Assembly: GCA_020852655.1 (NCBI GenBank)
Contig: JADZAI010000028.1
Coordinates: 1 to 64,000, forward strand
Direction: 5' to 3'
From: Alphaproteobacteria bacterium
GTDB taxonomy: Bacteria; Pseudomonadota; Alphaproteobacteria; Micropepsales; Micropepsaceae
Length of the DNA: 64,000 bases
Of the stretch, positions 16,587 to 27,533 are shown in pieces. The notes beneath the pieces are model-generated. The model worked only from the letters and a program-made list of their open reading frames with translations, had not been told where the DNA came from and ran no database searches. Positions within the stretch are counted from its first letter, which is position 1. Each line of letters opens with the position of its first letter. Position numbers and translations under genes: made by a program.

Positions 16587-17270
16587 TCACGGATTCAGCT
16601 TGTAACCCCCGCTCTCGGTCAGGATCAGCGCCGCCTTTGCGGGATCGGGTTCGATCTTCTGGCGCAAACGATAAATATGGGTTTCCAGCGTGTGCGTGGT
16701 CACCGCGGGATTATAGCCCCAGACCTCGTGCAGCAGCGTTTCGCGCCCCACCGCCTTGCCCTGGCGGTAGAGATATTTGAGGATCGAGGTTTCCTTCTCC
16801 GTCAGCCGGATCTTCTTGTTGCCCGCCGTCAGCAGCAGCTTGGCGGCCGGCTTGAACGTGTAGGGGCCGACGGTGAAGATCGCGTCCTCGCTCTGCTCGT
16901 GGCTGCGCAGATGGGCGCGCACGCGGGCCAGCAGGACGGCGAAGCGGAAGGGCTTGGTGACGTAGTCGTTGGCGCCGGCCTCGAGGCCCTGCACCTGGTC
17001 GGCTTCCTCGGCGGCGCCCGTCAGCATGACGATCGGCGTCTTGACGCCTGCCTTGCGCATCAGCCGGCAGGCCTCGCGGCCGTCGATGTCGGGGAGGCCC
17101 ACGTCGAGCAGGATGAGGTCGTAGTCGCCGGATTTCGACCGTTCTACACCGGCGGCGCCGGTCTGCGCCTGCTCGGTTTCGAATTCGCCCGTCAGGGCCA
17201 GTTGCTCGGCGAGCTCCTCGCGCAGGTCCTTGTCGTCATCGACAAGCAAAAGACGGCGCTTGGCGCTCAT
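16587..17270 (-). CDS. OmpR-family response regulator (orphan)
   Basis: 227 residues from MSAKRRLLLVDDD. The acidic pocket is D11-D13, the phospho-acceptor is D56 in LILLDVGLPD, and the conserved Lys is in YVTKPF near 106. A winged-helix DNA-binding domain starts at ~130 and contains TLETHIYRLRQKIEPDP. No sensor kinase lies next to it. It is divergent from ribA with a 124-base gap containing an inverted repeat. A possible minus-strand -10 (TATAAG) lies at ~17333-17338. The regulon is unknown. The 15-codon extension upstream (to 17315) is unlikely. Confidence 0.9.
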   Translation of the reverse strand: MSAKRRLLLVDDDKDLREELAEQLALTGEFETEQAQTGAAGVERSKSGDYDLILLDVGLPDIDGREACRLMRKAGVKTPIVMLTGAAEEADQVQGLEAGANDYVTKPFRFAVLLARVRAHLRSHEQSEDAIFTVGPYTFKPAAKLLLTAGNKKIRLTEKETSILKYLYRQGKAVGRETLLHEVWGYNPAVTTHTLETHIYRLRQKIEPDPAKAALILTESGGYKLNP

Positions 17271-17346
17271 ACCATCGGTTTCCAGTGCGCCGGCTGCGCA
17301 CGTGACGCCCGGCATTGAGACTTGACCTTCTATCTTATAGGCAATT

Positions 17347-17365
17347 CGTCACGCAAACTGTGACG
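17347..17365. promoter_or_regulatory. Inverted repeat between the regulator and ribA
   Basis: CGTCAC (17347-17352) and GTGACG (17360-17365) form a perfect 6-base dyad with a 7-base spacer. They sit in the divergent promoter region of the response regulator and ribA. It could be an operator for the adjacent regulator or another factor. Confidence 0.3.
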
Positions 17366-17394
17366 GACGCACGAGTCCGCGTCCTAGAGGCCCT

Positions 17395-18513
17395 GTGCGG
17401 ACCACCCTGCCCCTGCTCGATCCCGTCGAACGCGCCGCCGCCGCCCTGCGGCGCGGCGAACCGGTCATCGTCGACGGTTCCGACGGAACGCCCGTGCTGG
17501 TGTTGGCAGCGGAAACCGGCTCGCGCGACCGCCTCGCAGCCCTGCGGCGGGAACCCGCGCCCGTACATGTGGTGCTGACCCACGCACGGGCCAGGACGCT
17601 CTCGATCCGCCTCTATACGCAGGGCGTCGTGGCGCTCGACCTGCCGGAGACAGGCGCCCTGGAGCGGGTACGTGCGCTGGTCGATCCGACCGCCGACCTC
17701 GCGAACCCGCTGACCGGACCCTACAGCGCGCTCCGCATCACCCTGCCCACGGGCTACGAGCCCGCGGTGAAGCTCGCCAAGCTCTCCGGCCTGCTGCCCG
17801 CCGTCGTCGCCGTCGCCACGACGGCGGCACGGGCGCATGAGCTGGAAGACAGCGACCGGCTGGCGCGCGTCTCGGCGGAGGCGATCGGTGCCTATGACGA
17901 GCGGGCGGCGCGCGGGCTGCGCGTCGTCTCGTCCGCGCGCGTGCCGCTGGCTGGCGCCGAGCACACCGAGATCGTCGCCTTCCGCGCCAGCGACGGCGGG
18001 CCGGAACACCTTGCCCTGCTCATCGGCGACAAGGCGGGCAACCCGCCCGCCCCGCCCGGCCCGGTCCTGATGCGGCTGCATTCGGAGTGCTTCACGGGCG
18101 ACCTCATCGGCTCGCTGAAATGCGACTGCGGCGACCAGCTCCGCGGCGCTATCGCCGCCATCGCGGAAGGCGGCGGTGGCGTGCTGCTCTATCTCGCGCA
18201 GGAAGGCCGCGGCATCGGCCTCATGAACAAGCTGCGGGCCTATCAGCTCCAGGACCAGGGCTTCGACACGATCGAGGCGAACGAGCGGCTGGGCTTCGAT
18301 GCCGACGAGCGGCTGTTCCTGCCGGCGGCGACGATGCTGAAGACACTGGGCTTCGAGAGCGTGCGGCTGCTGACCAACAATCCCGACAAGGTCGCGGCCC
18401 TGGAACACAACGGCATCAAAGTGACCGAACGCGTCGCCCATGCCTTCCCGACCAACCCGCACAACGCGGCCTATCTCGCGACCAAGAAGGCGAAGGCCGG
18501 GCACGTTCTGTAG
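17395..18513 (+). CDS. ribA: GTP cyclohydrolase II
   Basis: 372 residues from a GTG with AGAGG just upstream. The C-terminal half is GTP cyclohydrolase II: RLHSECFTGDLIGSLKCDC supplies the three zinc cysteines, EGRGIGL the GTP/arginine-finger region, and LLTNNPDKVAAL the end of the domain. The enzyme opens GTP to start riboflavin synthesis. The N-terminal ~165 residues look like a degenerate DHBP-synthase-like (RibB) domain without clear catalytic acids, an arrangement known in alphaproteobacterial RibA proteins. It stands alone; no other rib gene is nearby. Confidence 0.93.
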   Translation: MRTTLPLLDPVERAAAALRRGEPVIVDGSDGTPVLVLAAETGSRDRLAALRREPAPVHVVLTHARARTLSIRLYTQGVVALDLPETGALERVRALVDPTADLANPLTGPYSALRITLPTGYEPAVKLAKLSGLLPAVVAVATTAARAHELEDSDRLARVSAEAIGAYDERAARGLRVVSSARVPLAGAEHTEIVAFRASDGGPEHLALLIGDKAGNPPAPPGPVLMRLHSECFTGDLIGSLKCDCGDQLRGAIAAIAEGGGGVLLYLAQEGRGIGLMNKLRAYQLQDQGFDTIEANERLGFDADERLFLPAATMLKTLGFESVRLLTNNPDKVAALEHNGIKVTERVAHAFPTNPHNAAYLATKKAKAGHVL

Positions 18514-18603
18514 GGCGCGGCAAACTCTGCCGCGCGCTGCTGCGCCCCCGGGGCGGAAATCCGCCGCGCGGCGATGGCGCAGGGCTTGCTGGACGAGGCG
18601 GTC

Positions 18604-19359
18604 ATGAATAACGTGCAGGCCTTCCAGCTCATGTACGCGCGGCACGATCGCATCCTCGCGCGCGAGAAGCAGCGCACGGCCGAAGCGCCGGCGCCGGCGA
18701 CGCGCTTCGCCGAGGCCCTGCCCCAGCCGATCCAACCGGCGCAGCCGGCAGCGTCGGCCAGGCTGAGCGCCGCGCCGCCGCGGATCGTCGTGCCGGCGAC
18801 GTCGCTGCCCATGGGCGTGACGGCCCCGGCGGCGACCGCCAAGGCAGCGCCGGTCGACCTGTCGGAGAACCAGATGTCGGCACTGATGGCCGCTTTTGGC
18901 GCGCCGAGCCCGGAGCGTGTCGCTGCGCCTGCGAAATTGGCCGCCGCAACGCGGGCGACACCCGAGGCGGCGCCCGTCGATATGTCGGAGGATCAGGTCT
19001 CCGCGCTCATGGCGGCCTTCGGTGGGGCCGAAACGCCGGCGTCGCCGCTCGCCGGCCGGAATGCCGCGCCGCCGATCCTGCCGGCGGACCAGGCGGCCCT
19101 GCTCCTCCAGAGCTTCGGCATCGCCGGCCACGCCTATGGCCTGCCCGAAGCCACAGCACCGACGCCGGAAGCGGCCGAGCCGGAGCAAAAGGACGAGGAA
19201 AGGGCGGATACGCCGCCGACCACCGTCGCAGCCGCCGATACCGGCCGCTTCTTCCCGGCGAATCCCGGAGAGAAGGTCGCGTCACTGGGTGCCGCCGACG
19301 CCTATCTCGGCGCCATCAAGAACATGGAGCGCAATCTCGCGCGCTACGGCGTGCGATGA
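18604..19359 (+). CDS. Ala/Pro-rich repeat protein of unknown function
   Basis: 251 residues from the ATG after GAGG (an alternative start lies ten codons earlier). No known domain is recognised. Three spaced copies of an amphipathic motif occur. The first two read VDLSENQMSALMAAFG (18853-18900) and VDMSEDQVSALMAAFG (18976-19023). A looser third, LPADQAALLLQSFG, lies at 19078-19119. They are separated by Ala/Pro-rich linkers. The C-terminus (ADAYLGAIKNMERNLARYG) is helical. There is no signal peptide or membrane segment. Its stop overlaps the ATG of the L,D-transpeptidase gene (ATGA), so the two are translationally coupled. The motifs look like docking or short linear segments; that is inference. 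Confidence 0.7.
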   Translation: MNNVQAFQLMYARHDRILAREKQRTAEAPAPATRFAEALPQPIQPAQPAASARLSAAPPRIVVPATSLPMGVTAPAATAKAAPVDLSENQMSALMAAFGAPSPERVAAPAKLAAATRATPEAAPVDMSEDQVSALMAAFGGAETPASPLAGRNAAPPILPADQAALLLQSFGIAGHAYGLPEATAPTPEAAEPEQKDEERADTPPTTVAAADTGRFFPANPGEKVASLGAADAYLGAIKNMERNLARYGVR

Positions 19360-19919
19360 GCGCCGATACGCCGGTTGAAGATGCCTGCGACGGCTTTAGC
19401 GTGGGCTGCATGGATTTGACCGTGCGCCCTGGCCCCGACGGCATTTGGCTGCTCGCCTTCGACGGCCACGAGACCCGCTGCGCCATCGGCCGCTCGGGCA
19501 TCTCGGCGGCGAAGCGTGAAGGCGACGGCGCCTCGCCCGCCGGCACCTATGCGCTCCGCGAAGGCTTCTTCCGCCCCGACCGCGTGACGCCGCCGGCGAC
19601 AGCGCTGAAACTGACGCCGCTGTCGAAGGACGACGGCTGGTGCGACGCCCCGGACGACCCGAGCTACAACCGCCCGGTGAAGCTGCCCTACGCCGCGAGC
19701 CATGAAAAGATGTGGCGCGAAGACGGCCTCTACGACGTCGTCGTCGTCATCGGCTACAACGACGACCCTGTCGTCGCCGGCAAGGGCAGCGCGATCTTCA
19801 TGCACATCTGCCGCGAAGACTACGGCCCGACCGCCGGTTGCGTCGCCGTTCCAATGGGCGAGATGCTGACGCTCCTGCCGCGCCTGTCGGCGGCGACGCG
19901 GATCACATTCACCGGTTAG
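19356..19919 (+). CDS. L,D-transpeptidase (YkuD) family protein
   Basis: 187 residues. The YkuD core is visible: GRSGISAAKREGDGASPAGTY early, SYNRPVKLPY mid-protein, and the catalytic block FMHICREDYGPTAGCVAVP with its histidine and nucleophilic cysteine. YkuD enzymes form 3-3 crosslinks in peptidoglycan or tether proteins to it, but this short version has no obvious signal peptide, a trait of the alphaproteobacterial subgroup with FMH-(x)13-GC. It is coupled to the repeat protein upstream and converges with yggS, overlapping by four bases. Confidence 0.85.
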   Translation: MSADTPVEDACDGFSVGCMDLTVRPGPDGIWLLAFDGHETRCAIGRSGISAAKREGDGASPAGTYALREGFFRPDRVTPPATALKLTPLSKDDGWCDAPDDPSYNRPVKLPYAASHEKMWREDGLYDVVVVIGYNDDPVVAGKGSAIFMHICREDYGPTAGCVAVPMGEMLTLLPRLSAATRITFTG

Positions 19920-20569
19920 ACCCGCGATCCGAGGATGGCGCTGCCGACGCGGATATGGGTGGCGCCCAGCTTCACCGCCGTTTCGAAATCCGCGCTCATT
20001 CCCATCGAGAGCTTCGACAGGCCGAGGCGGTGGGCGAGTTCGGCGAGGAGCGCGAAATGCAGCGCAGGCTCTTCATCCTCCGGCGGAATGCACATGAGGC
20101 CCTGCGGGTCGAGCCCGAGGCTGCGGCATTCGGCGAGGAAGCCGGCGGCCTCCTTCGGCGCGACCCCACCCTTCTGCGGTTCCTCGCCCGTATTCACCTG
20201 GAGGAACAGCAGCGGCGACCGGTTCTGGCGCGCCGTCTCCGCCGCCAGCGCCTTGGCGAGGCTGAGGCGGTCGACGCTGTGGATTGCATCGAACAGCGCC
20301 ACCGCCTCGCGCGCCTTGTTCGACTGAAGCTGGCCGATGAGATGCAGCGCAATGCCGGGCGTCGCAGCCTGGAGCGCCGGCCATTTGCCCTGCGCCTCCT
20401 GCACGCGGTTCTCGCCGAAGACGCGCTGGCCGGCGGCGATGACGGGTTCGATCGTGTCAGCACCGAAGGTCTTGGAGACGGCGATCAGCGTGACCTCGTC
20501 CGGCGACCGGCCGCCGGCGCGGGCGGCAGAGGCGATGCGGGCGCGGATGTCGGCGAGGGCCTGGCTCAT
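19916..20569 (-). CDS. YggS-family PLP homeostasis protein
   Basis: 217 residues from the ATG at 20569; the frame upstream is not conserved-looking. The PLP-binding lysine lies in VTLIAVSKTFG (~residue 35). HLIGQLQSNKAREAV, FLQVNTGEEPQKGG and SMGMSADFETAVKLGATHIRVGSAILG are the family signatures. It binds pyridoxal 5'-phosphate in the cytoplasm and keeps vitamin B6 and amino-acid pools balanced. It is divergent from the ThiE-like gene with a 54-base gap. Confidence 0.93.
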   Translation of the reverse strand: MSQALADIRARIASAARAGGRSPDEVTLIAVSKTFGADTIEPVIAAGQRVFGENRVQEAQGKWPALQAATPGIALHLIGQLQSNKAREAVALFDAIHSVDRLSLAKALAAETARQNRSPLLFLQVNTGEEPQKGGVAPKEAAGFLAECRSLGLDPQGLMCIPPEDEEPALHFALLAELAHRLGLSKLSMGMSADFETAVKLGATHIRVGSAILGSRV

Positions 20570-20623
20570 GGCCTGCGCGCATAGTCCGGTTGCGCCGGAC
20601 CGCGCAAGGCGCGAGATCGGGGC

Positions 20624-21220
20624 ATGACGCCGATCCCGCCGCTCTGGCTGATCACGGACGACCGCCGCGGCGACGCGGAGGCCGCCATGCCGCGCCTGCC
20701 GAAGGGGGCGGGGGTGATCTTTCGCCACTACGAAGCGCGCGATCGCGAAGCCTTGGCGCGGCGCCTGCGGGCGGTGGCGCGGCTTCATGGCCTGATCTTC
20801 CTGGTCGCCGGCGATCCGCGCCTCGCCGCCCGCGTCGGAGCCGACGGATTCCATGCACCAGAAAGGCTGGCGCATCGGATCCCGGCGGCGCGGCGGCTGC
20901 TACCGGGTGGGCTGGTGACCCAAGCGGTGCACGGCGCAGCGGGCCTTCATGCTGCGCAGCAATTCGGCGCCGACGCCGTGCTGCTGTCACCAGTGTTTGC
21001 CACCAGCAGCCATCCCGGCGCCCGGGCGCTGGGGCCGGCGCGCTTTGCTGCGCTGGCGGTGCGCAGCAAAATGCCGGTGATCGCCCTCGGCGGCATGAGC
21101 GGCGCGAATTTCCGCCGCCTCAACGGTTCGGGCGCGCTCGGCTTCGCCGCGATCGAGGCGCTTCAGAAGCCGAACGAGACTTCGGTGAACAGGATGTCGG
21201 CGCCGAGATCGCCTGCATAG
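20624..21220 (+). CDS. Thiamine phosphate synthase / TenI-like protein
   Basis: 198 residues. It has a TIM-barrel ThiE-type pattern: PPLWLITDDRRGD at the start, LVAGDPRLAARVGADGFH, the phosphate-binding GADAVLLSPVFATSSHPG, and PVIALGGMSGANFRRL at the end. ThiE joins the thiazole and pyrimidine halves of thiamine; TenI relatives aromatise the thiazole. The pyrophosphate-binding Lys/Asp set of true ThiE is not clearly complete, so the exact activity is open. Its last 58 bases overlap the antisense 3' end of the porin gene. Confidence 0.8.
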   Translation: MTPIPPLWLITDDRRGDAEAAMPRLPKGAGVIFRHYEARDREALARRLRAVARLHGLIFLVAGDPRLAARVGADGFHAPERLAHRIPAARRLLPGGLVTQAVHGAAGLHAAQQFGADAVLLSPVFATSSHPGARALGPARFAALAVRSKMPVIALGGMSGANFRRLNGSGALGFAAIEALQKPNETSVNRMSAPRSPA

Positions 21221-22413
21221 AAACTGCCGGGCGCGTTCGCGGTATGGTATTCGGCGAGGTCCAGCGGGTTCAGCCCGGCCGAGGCGCCGAAGCTGTAGCG
21301 CTGATAGCCCCACGAGACCTGGAGATCGGTGGTGATCGCGTAGGCCGCCGCGACCTGCCACGCGTCGCCGTCCTGCTTTTCGATGCGGCCGATCGCGTCT
21401 TCGACGGCGACATTGGTTTCGCCGTTGATGTAGTTCGCGCCGATCTTCCAGCTCTCGAATTCGTAGAGCGCGCCGATCGACCAGATCTCGGTGTCGCTGG
21501 CGCCGCCGCTGAGCACGACCGGGGCGTGGTCGACGAAGCCGCCGCGCGCATTCGAATGGCGATAGGCGCCGCCGAGCGTGAAGCCCTTGTATTTGAGGCT
21601 CGCCCCGCCGCCCCATTCGCTCAAGTCCACCGACTGCCACGGGCTGGAGGCGGTGACGGTCTCGTCGCGCTCATGCTCGTTGTCGCCCATCAGGTAGACG
21701 AGGCTGGCGCGGACGCGGACATTGTCGATGTTGCTGTCGTAGTTGAGGCCGGCTTCCCAGATGTTCGACTGCTGATCGACATCCGGCCGCGACGTCTTCA
21801 CGAAGCGTTCGAAATTGGCCGAGAACTCCGGCATGTAGGAGATGCCGAGCTGGAGGCCGAAGAGGCGCGGCGATTTGTAGACGACCTTGAGGCTCTGGTC
21901 CGACGCGTAAGGGTCGGTGCGCAGCATCAGGCCGGCCGGGCGGTAATAGTCGCCCGCGCCGTCGGCCACCGGCATCATCAGCGGATCGTCGATGCGGAGC
22001 GACTTGGTGACGCTCGGCGGGCTGATCTGGAGCTGGTCGGCGGCGCCGTCCTGGGCGCCGATCTCGAGCCGGCCGAGGCCGCTTTCCGCCCAGAGATAGG
22101 CCTTCTCGGCCACGACCCAGTCGTCGCGGCCGGGCGTCGAGTCCGAGCGTGCGCCGCTCTGGAGGCGGATTTCGCCCCGCCCGCCCAGTTCCCAGCCGCC
22201 CTCGGTGAGATACGAGCCGCGCAGGATCACCTTGCCGTTCACCAGGGCGTCGATGCCGTCCTGGTCGCGGTCGGCGAAGCCGGAGCTGTTCTGCTCGTCG
22301 TTGAACACCGAGCCGTCGATGAAGCCGCTGACGTCGAACTTGACGTCTTCAGCCGTTGCCGCCCCGGCCAGCAGGGCAGCCAGTCCAGGCACGATCAGCG
22401 CGCGTCGGGTCAT
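21163..22413 (-). CDS. Outer-membrane porin-like beta-barrel protein
   Basis: 416 residues. A signal peptide, MTRRALIVPGLAALLAGAATA, has a cleavage-type ending. The body is rich in alternating aromatic and polar strands (GGWELGGRGEIRLQSG, VSWGYQRYSFG). The final residue is Phe in TEVSFGF, the outer-membrane insertion signal. The ribosome site AGGAG is at proper distance. It fits the Gram-negative porin family of ~16 strands; substrate preference is unknown. It is transcribed away from the acidic exported protein, and a CtrA-type sequence lies 40 bases upstream of its start. Confidence 0.85.
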   Translation of the reverse strand: MTRRALIVPGLAALLAGAATAEDVKFDVSGFIDGSVFNDEQNSSGFADRDQDGIDALVNGKVILRGSYLTEGGWELGGRGEIRLQSGARSDSTPGRDDWVVAEKAYLWAESGLGRLEIGAQDGAADQLQISPPSVTKSLRIDDPLMMPVADGAGDYYRPAGLMLRTDPYASDQSLKVVYKSPRLFGLQLGISYMPEFSANFERFVKTSRPDVDQQSNIWEAGLNYDSNIDNVRVRASLVYLMGDNEHERDETVTASSPWQSVDLSEWGGGASLKYKGFTLGGAYRHSNARGGFVDHAPVVLSGGASDTEIWSIGALYEFESWKIGANYINGETNVAVEDAIGRIEKQDGDAWQVAAAYAITTDLQVSWGYQRYSFGASAGLNPLDLAEYHTANAPGSFYAGDLGADILFTEVSFGF

Positions 22414-22737
22414 CGGGTTCGCTCCTATGGCCCCTCTGTTTCACGGCATACGTTAACGCGTCTTTACCATGCCGGGCACTTCGTTAACGAATGTGTGAGG
22501 CCGTCGCGCGACGCGCAGCCATCCACCATCCAGTAAGCCGCGACAGGAGTGAACTCCCAGCGCTTCCTGTACCATTCCGCAACGCCTGAGCAAAGTTCCC
22601 GGGTGGGACCGGCCATTTGCAATGCCGCACTTTTCCGGGGAAATTTGACACCCTTCCGGCGGCGTGACAGCCTCGGAGCAACTGAGGCCGCCGGGCGGGG
22701 GAGCGTCGGCGGTCGACACCGAGGGGACTGTCTTCTT
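22414..22737. other. Divergent intergenic region with stem-loop
   Basis: 324 bases lie between the porin and the acidic exported protein, with no convincing gene. It holds a CtrA-like sequence at 22453-22468, a second TTAACGA at 22483-22489, and TTGACA at 22645-22650 without a good -10. A leader hairpin is also present (CGGCGG 22657-22662 and GCCTC 22670-22674, pairing with GAGGC and CGCCG at 22684-22692). The open frame across this stretch has no start with a ribosome site. Confidence 0.5.
22453..22468. promoter_or_regulatory. CtrA-like binding site candidate
   Basis: TTAA-CGCGTCT-TTACC matches the CtrA pattern TTAA-N7-TTAA except for one base (TTAC). It is 40 bases before the porin start on the opposite strand, near where a -35 would lie. 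CtrA is the alphaproteobacterial cell-cycle regulator; its gene is not in this window. Confidence 0.35.
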
Positions 22738-24333
22738 ATGACGCTGACCAAAGGCCGCATGCGGCCTCTTCTGCTTTCCGTATCCTTCCTGGCCCTCGCA
22801 GCCGGCATTCCGGGCCTCGCGCTTACCGCAGCGGCGGGCCCGACGCCCGCGGGGGCGCTGAGCCTCGCGCCGCTGGCCGACGGGCCGTCGCTCGTCGAGC
22901 CTGTCGCAGCCCGCCAAGGCTCCAAGACGAAGCAGGGCAAGGCGAGCGGTGCAGAATTGCTACGCAAGACGCAGACCTCGCTGTCGGTGGTGGCGACCAC
23001 GACCAAGCGCCTCAGCCGCGCTGACCGTTCCAAGGCCGCGCCCTTCGTCCAGGCGATCGCCACGACCGACCGCCAGATGAAGGCGCTGAAGGCGGCGATC
23101 GCGAGCAAGGACAAGAAGGCGCTCGCCAAGGCGGTGAGCGCCACGTCGCGCGTCGTCGGCAAGCTGAACGCGACCTTCGAGATGTCGAAGATCCAGGACC
23201 GCAAGGTGCATGAGGGGATGCGCTCGTTCAACGCCGCGTGGACACAGACGCTGAAGCGGCTGGGCGGCGCCAAGGCGCTGGTGACGGCGGAATCGACCCG
23301 CGCCAACGCCCGGCGCATCAACGCCGTGAGGACGCGCATCGAGGGCCGCCGGGCGCAGACGCAGCGCCGCGAGGACCTGGAACAGCTCGCGCTGATCCTC
23401 GCCCTGCTCGATGAGGCGCTGCTGCTGAACCGTTCGGCGGACTATCAGTGGATGGCGCTGGCCCGGCTCGACCAGGCCTTCGGCTATTACGGCGGCTATT
23501 ATGACTATTACGCCGTCTACGACCCCACTTACGTGGTGCAGTTCCAGGACGATTATTACTACTGGAACAACGTCTCGAACCTCTGCGAGGTGCAGTACGA
23601 GACCTATTACGAGGCCTACAGCTTCGAGAGCTACGAGATCGTCGAGAGCTACGAATACACCGAGAGCGTCGAGATCAGCCAGGAGATCGTCACCGAGGAG
23701 GTGATGGTCGAGGCGGAGCAGACGATCGATACGGTGGAAAGCGAAGCGGTCGCGACGGGCGAGGAGACCGACGGTTATGCCGAGGCGGCGGCCGCCGAGT
23801 CCCAGGTCGAAGCGGCGTCCGAGGCCGAAGCGCAGGCCGAACCCATCGCCGACCCGGCCGAAGTCGCCGACGAGGAGGTCGATGCGGTCGCCGAACAGCC
23901 CGTGAGCGACGACGAAGCCGAGGCCATCGCGGACGAGTCGGCCGTGGACGACGCGGTCGATGAGCCGGACGCCGGTGCCGAGGAACCCGCCATCGATGAC
24001 GGCCAGCAGGGCGAGCCCGAGCCGGAAGCGCAGCCGGAAGAGCCCGCAGCCGAACCGGAGGCCCAGCCGGAAGAGCCGGCCGCGGAGCCCGAGCCCCAGC
24101 CGGAGGAAGAGGTCGCGCCCGAACCGGAACCAGAGCCCGAGGCGACAGAGCCGGAGCCCGAACCGCAAGCTGCCGAACCTGAGCCGGAACCACAGCCCGA
24201 GGCCTATGAGCCGGAATCGGAGCCCGAAGCCGCAGAACCGCCGCCGCCTGAGCCGGAACCCGAGGCTTCCGAGCCTGAGCCGGAACCTGAACCTGAGCCG
24301 GCGCAGGATGACGGCGGCGGCGACGGCGGCTGA
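22738..24333 (+). CDS. Exported basic/Tyr-rich/acidic-tail protein of unknown function
   Basis: 531 residues. A second ATG at 22759 has AAAGG in front and would begin directly at the signal peptide (MRPLLLSVSFLALAAG). Mature part, in order: a basic Lys/Arg-rich helical domain (~55-245); a stretch dense in tyrosine (~249-310, DNA 23482-23670) with a single Cys; then an extremely acidic region that becomes Pro-Glu repeats (PEPE, QPEEPAAEPE) to residue ~525; and a DDGGGDGG end. No known domain is recognised. Predicted charge switches from strongly positive to strongly negative along the chain. Secretion to the periplasm or beyond is likely. A small stem-loop follows at 24337-24352. Confidence 0.75.
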   Translation: MTLTKGRMRPLLLSVSFLALAAGIPGLALTAAAGPTPAGALSLAPLADGPSLVEPVAARQGSKTKQGKASGAELLRKTQTSLSVVATTTKRLSRADRSKAAPFVQAIATTDRQMKALKAAIASKDKKALAKAVSATSRVVGKLNATFEMSKIQDRKVHEGMRSFNAAWTQTLKRLGGAKALVTAESTRANARRINAVRTRIEGRRAQTQRREDLEQLALILALLDEALLLNRSADYQWMALARLDQAFGYYGGYYDYYAVYDPTYVVQFQDDYYYWNNVSNLCEVQYETYYEAYSFESYEIVESYEYTESVEISQEIVTEEVMVEAEQTIDTVESEAVATGEETDGYAEAAAAESQVEAASEAEAQAEPIADPAEVADEEVDAVAEQPVSDDEAEAIADESAVDDAVDEPDAGAEEPAIDDGQQGEPEPEAQPEEPAAEPEAQPEEPAAEPEPQPEEEVAPEPEPEPEATEPEPEPQAAEPEPEPQPEAYEPESEPEAAEPPPPEPEPEASEPEPEPEPEPAQDDGGGDGG

Positions 24334-24425
24334 CGGCCGGGCGCTTGCCCGGGGCAGAAGCGCTGGGTAAGAGGCGGGCCCGGCCTTGTTTCCAAGGCCG
24401 CCCAGCGTGTGAGGCGCCCTTGCAG

Positions 24426-24860
24426 ATGCGTTCGACGAGTCCGGTCCGTTTCCGCGCCGCGCTGCTGGGCCTGGTTGTGCTGGTCGCGCCGACCCTGACG
24501 GCCTGCGGCGGCACGACCGAATACACGCTGACCAACATGCCGGCGAACCTGGCCGTCAACCCATTCATGTGGCAGGCGGCCCTCGACACGCTGAGCTTCG
24601 TACCGCTGGCCTCCGCCGACCCGTCCACCGGGCGCATCCGCACCCAGTGGGCGCCATCGGGTTCTGGCATTCCCGGCGAGGAGACGATGGTCGATGTGCT
24701 GATCGTGGGCCACGAATTGCGCTCGGACTACGTCGCCGTCGACGTCTATCGCCGCGTGAACGGGGCGCCGGCCGCGGTCAATCCGCAGGCCGCGATCGAC
24801 GTCCAGACGGCGATCATCACGCGCGCCCGCCAGCTTATGAGCTCGGCCGAGAATTACTGA
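24426..24860 (+). CDS. DUF3576 lipoprotein
   Basis: 144 residues from MRSTSPVRFR. The signal peptide ends in a lipobox (LTAC, Cys near residue 24), so it should be lipid-anchored. The body has the DUF3576 pattern: WQAALDTLSFVPLASADPSTG, VDVLIVGHELRSDYVAVDVYR and the C-terminal IDVQTAIITRARQLM. In alphaproteobacteria this family typically sits immediately before leuS, as here (75 bases upstream). An envelope role is presumed; the function is unknown. Confidence 0.85.
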   Translation: MRSTSPVRFRAALLGLVVLVAPTLTACGGTTEYTLTNMPANLAVNPFMWQAALDTLSFVPLASADPSTGRIRTQWAPSGSGIPGEETMVDVLIVGHELRSDYVAVDVYRRVNGAPAAVNPQAAIDVQTAIITRARQLMSSAENY

Positions 24861-24935
24861 CGCCCCGGCGCGCCTAACGGCCGCCACGCCGCCGGGGGAT
24901 CACCCGGCGGCCACAGCCTGATACACTCGACGCCA

Positions 24936-27532
<2,597 letters not shown>

Positions 27533-27533
<1 letters not shown>

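Noticed and set aside
17335..19188. 617-codon minus-strand open frame
   Set aside because: It is antisense to ribA and the repeat protein; the plus strand shows zinc-cysteine motifs, repeats and a coupled stop/start.
22549..22737. 63-codon N-terminal extension of the acidic exported protein
   Set aside because: No ribosome site at the upstream start, and the signal peptide begins at 22759, so the extension would bury it.
24000..24310. Short tandem repeats that might be a CRISPR array
   Set aside because: They are in-frame codons for Pro-Glu repeats without unique spacers of constant length.
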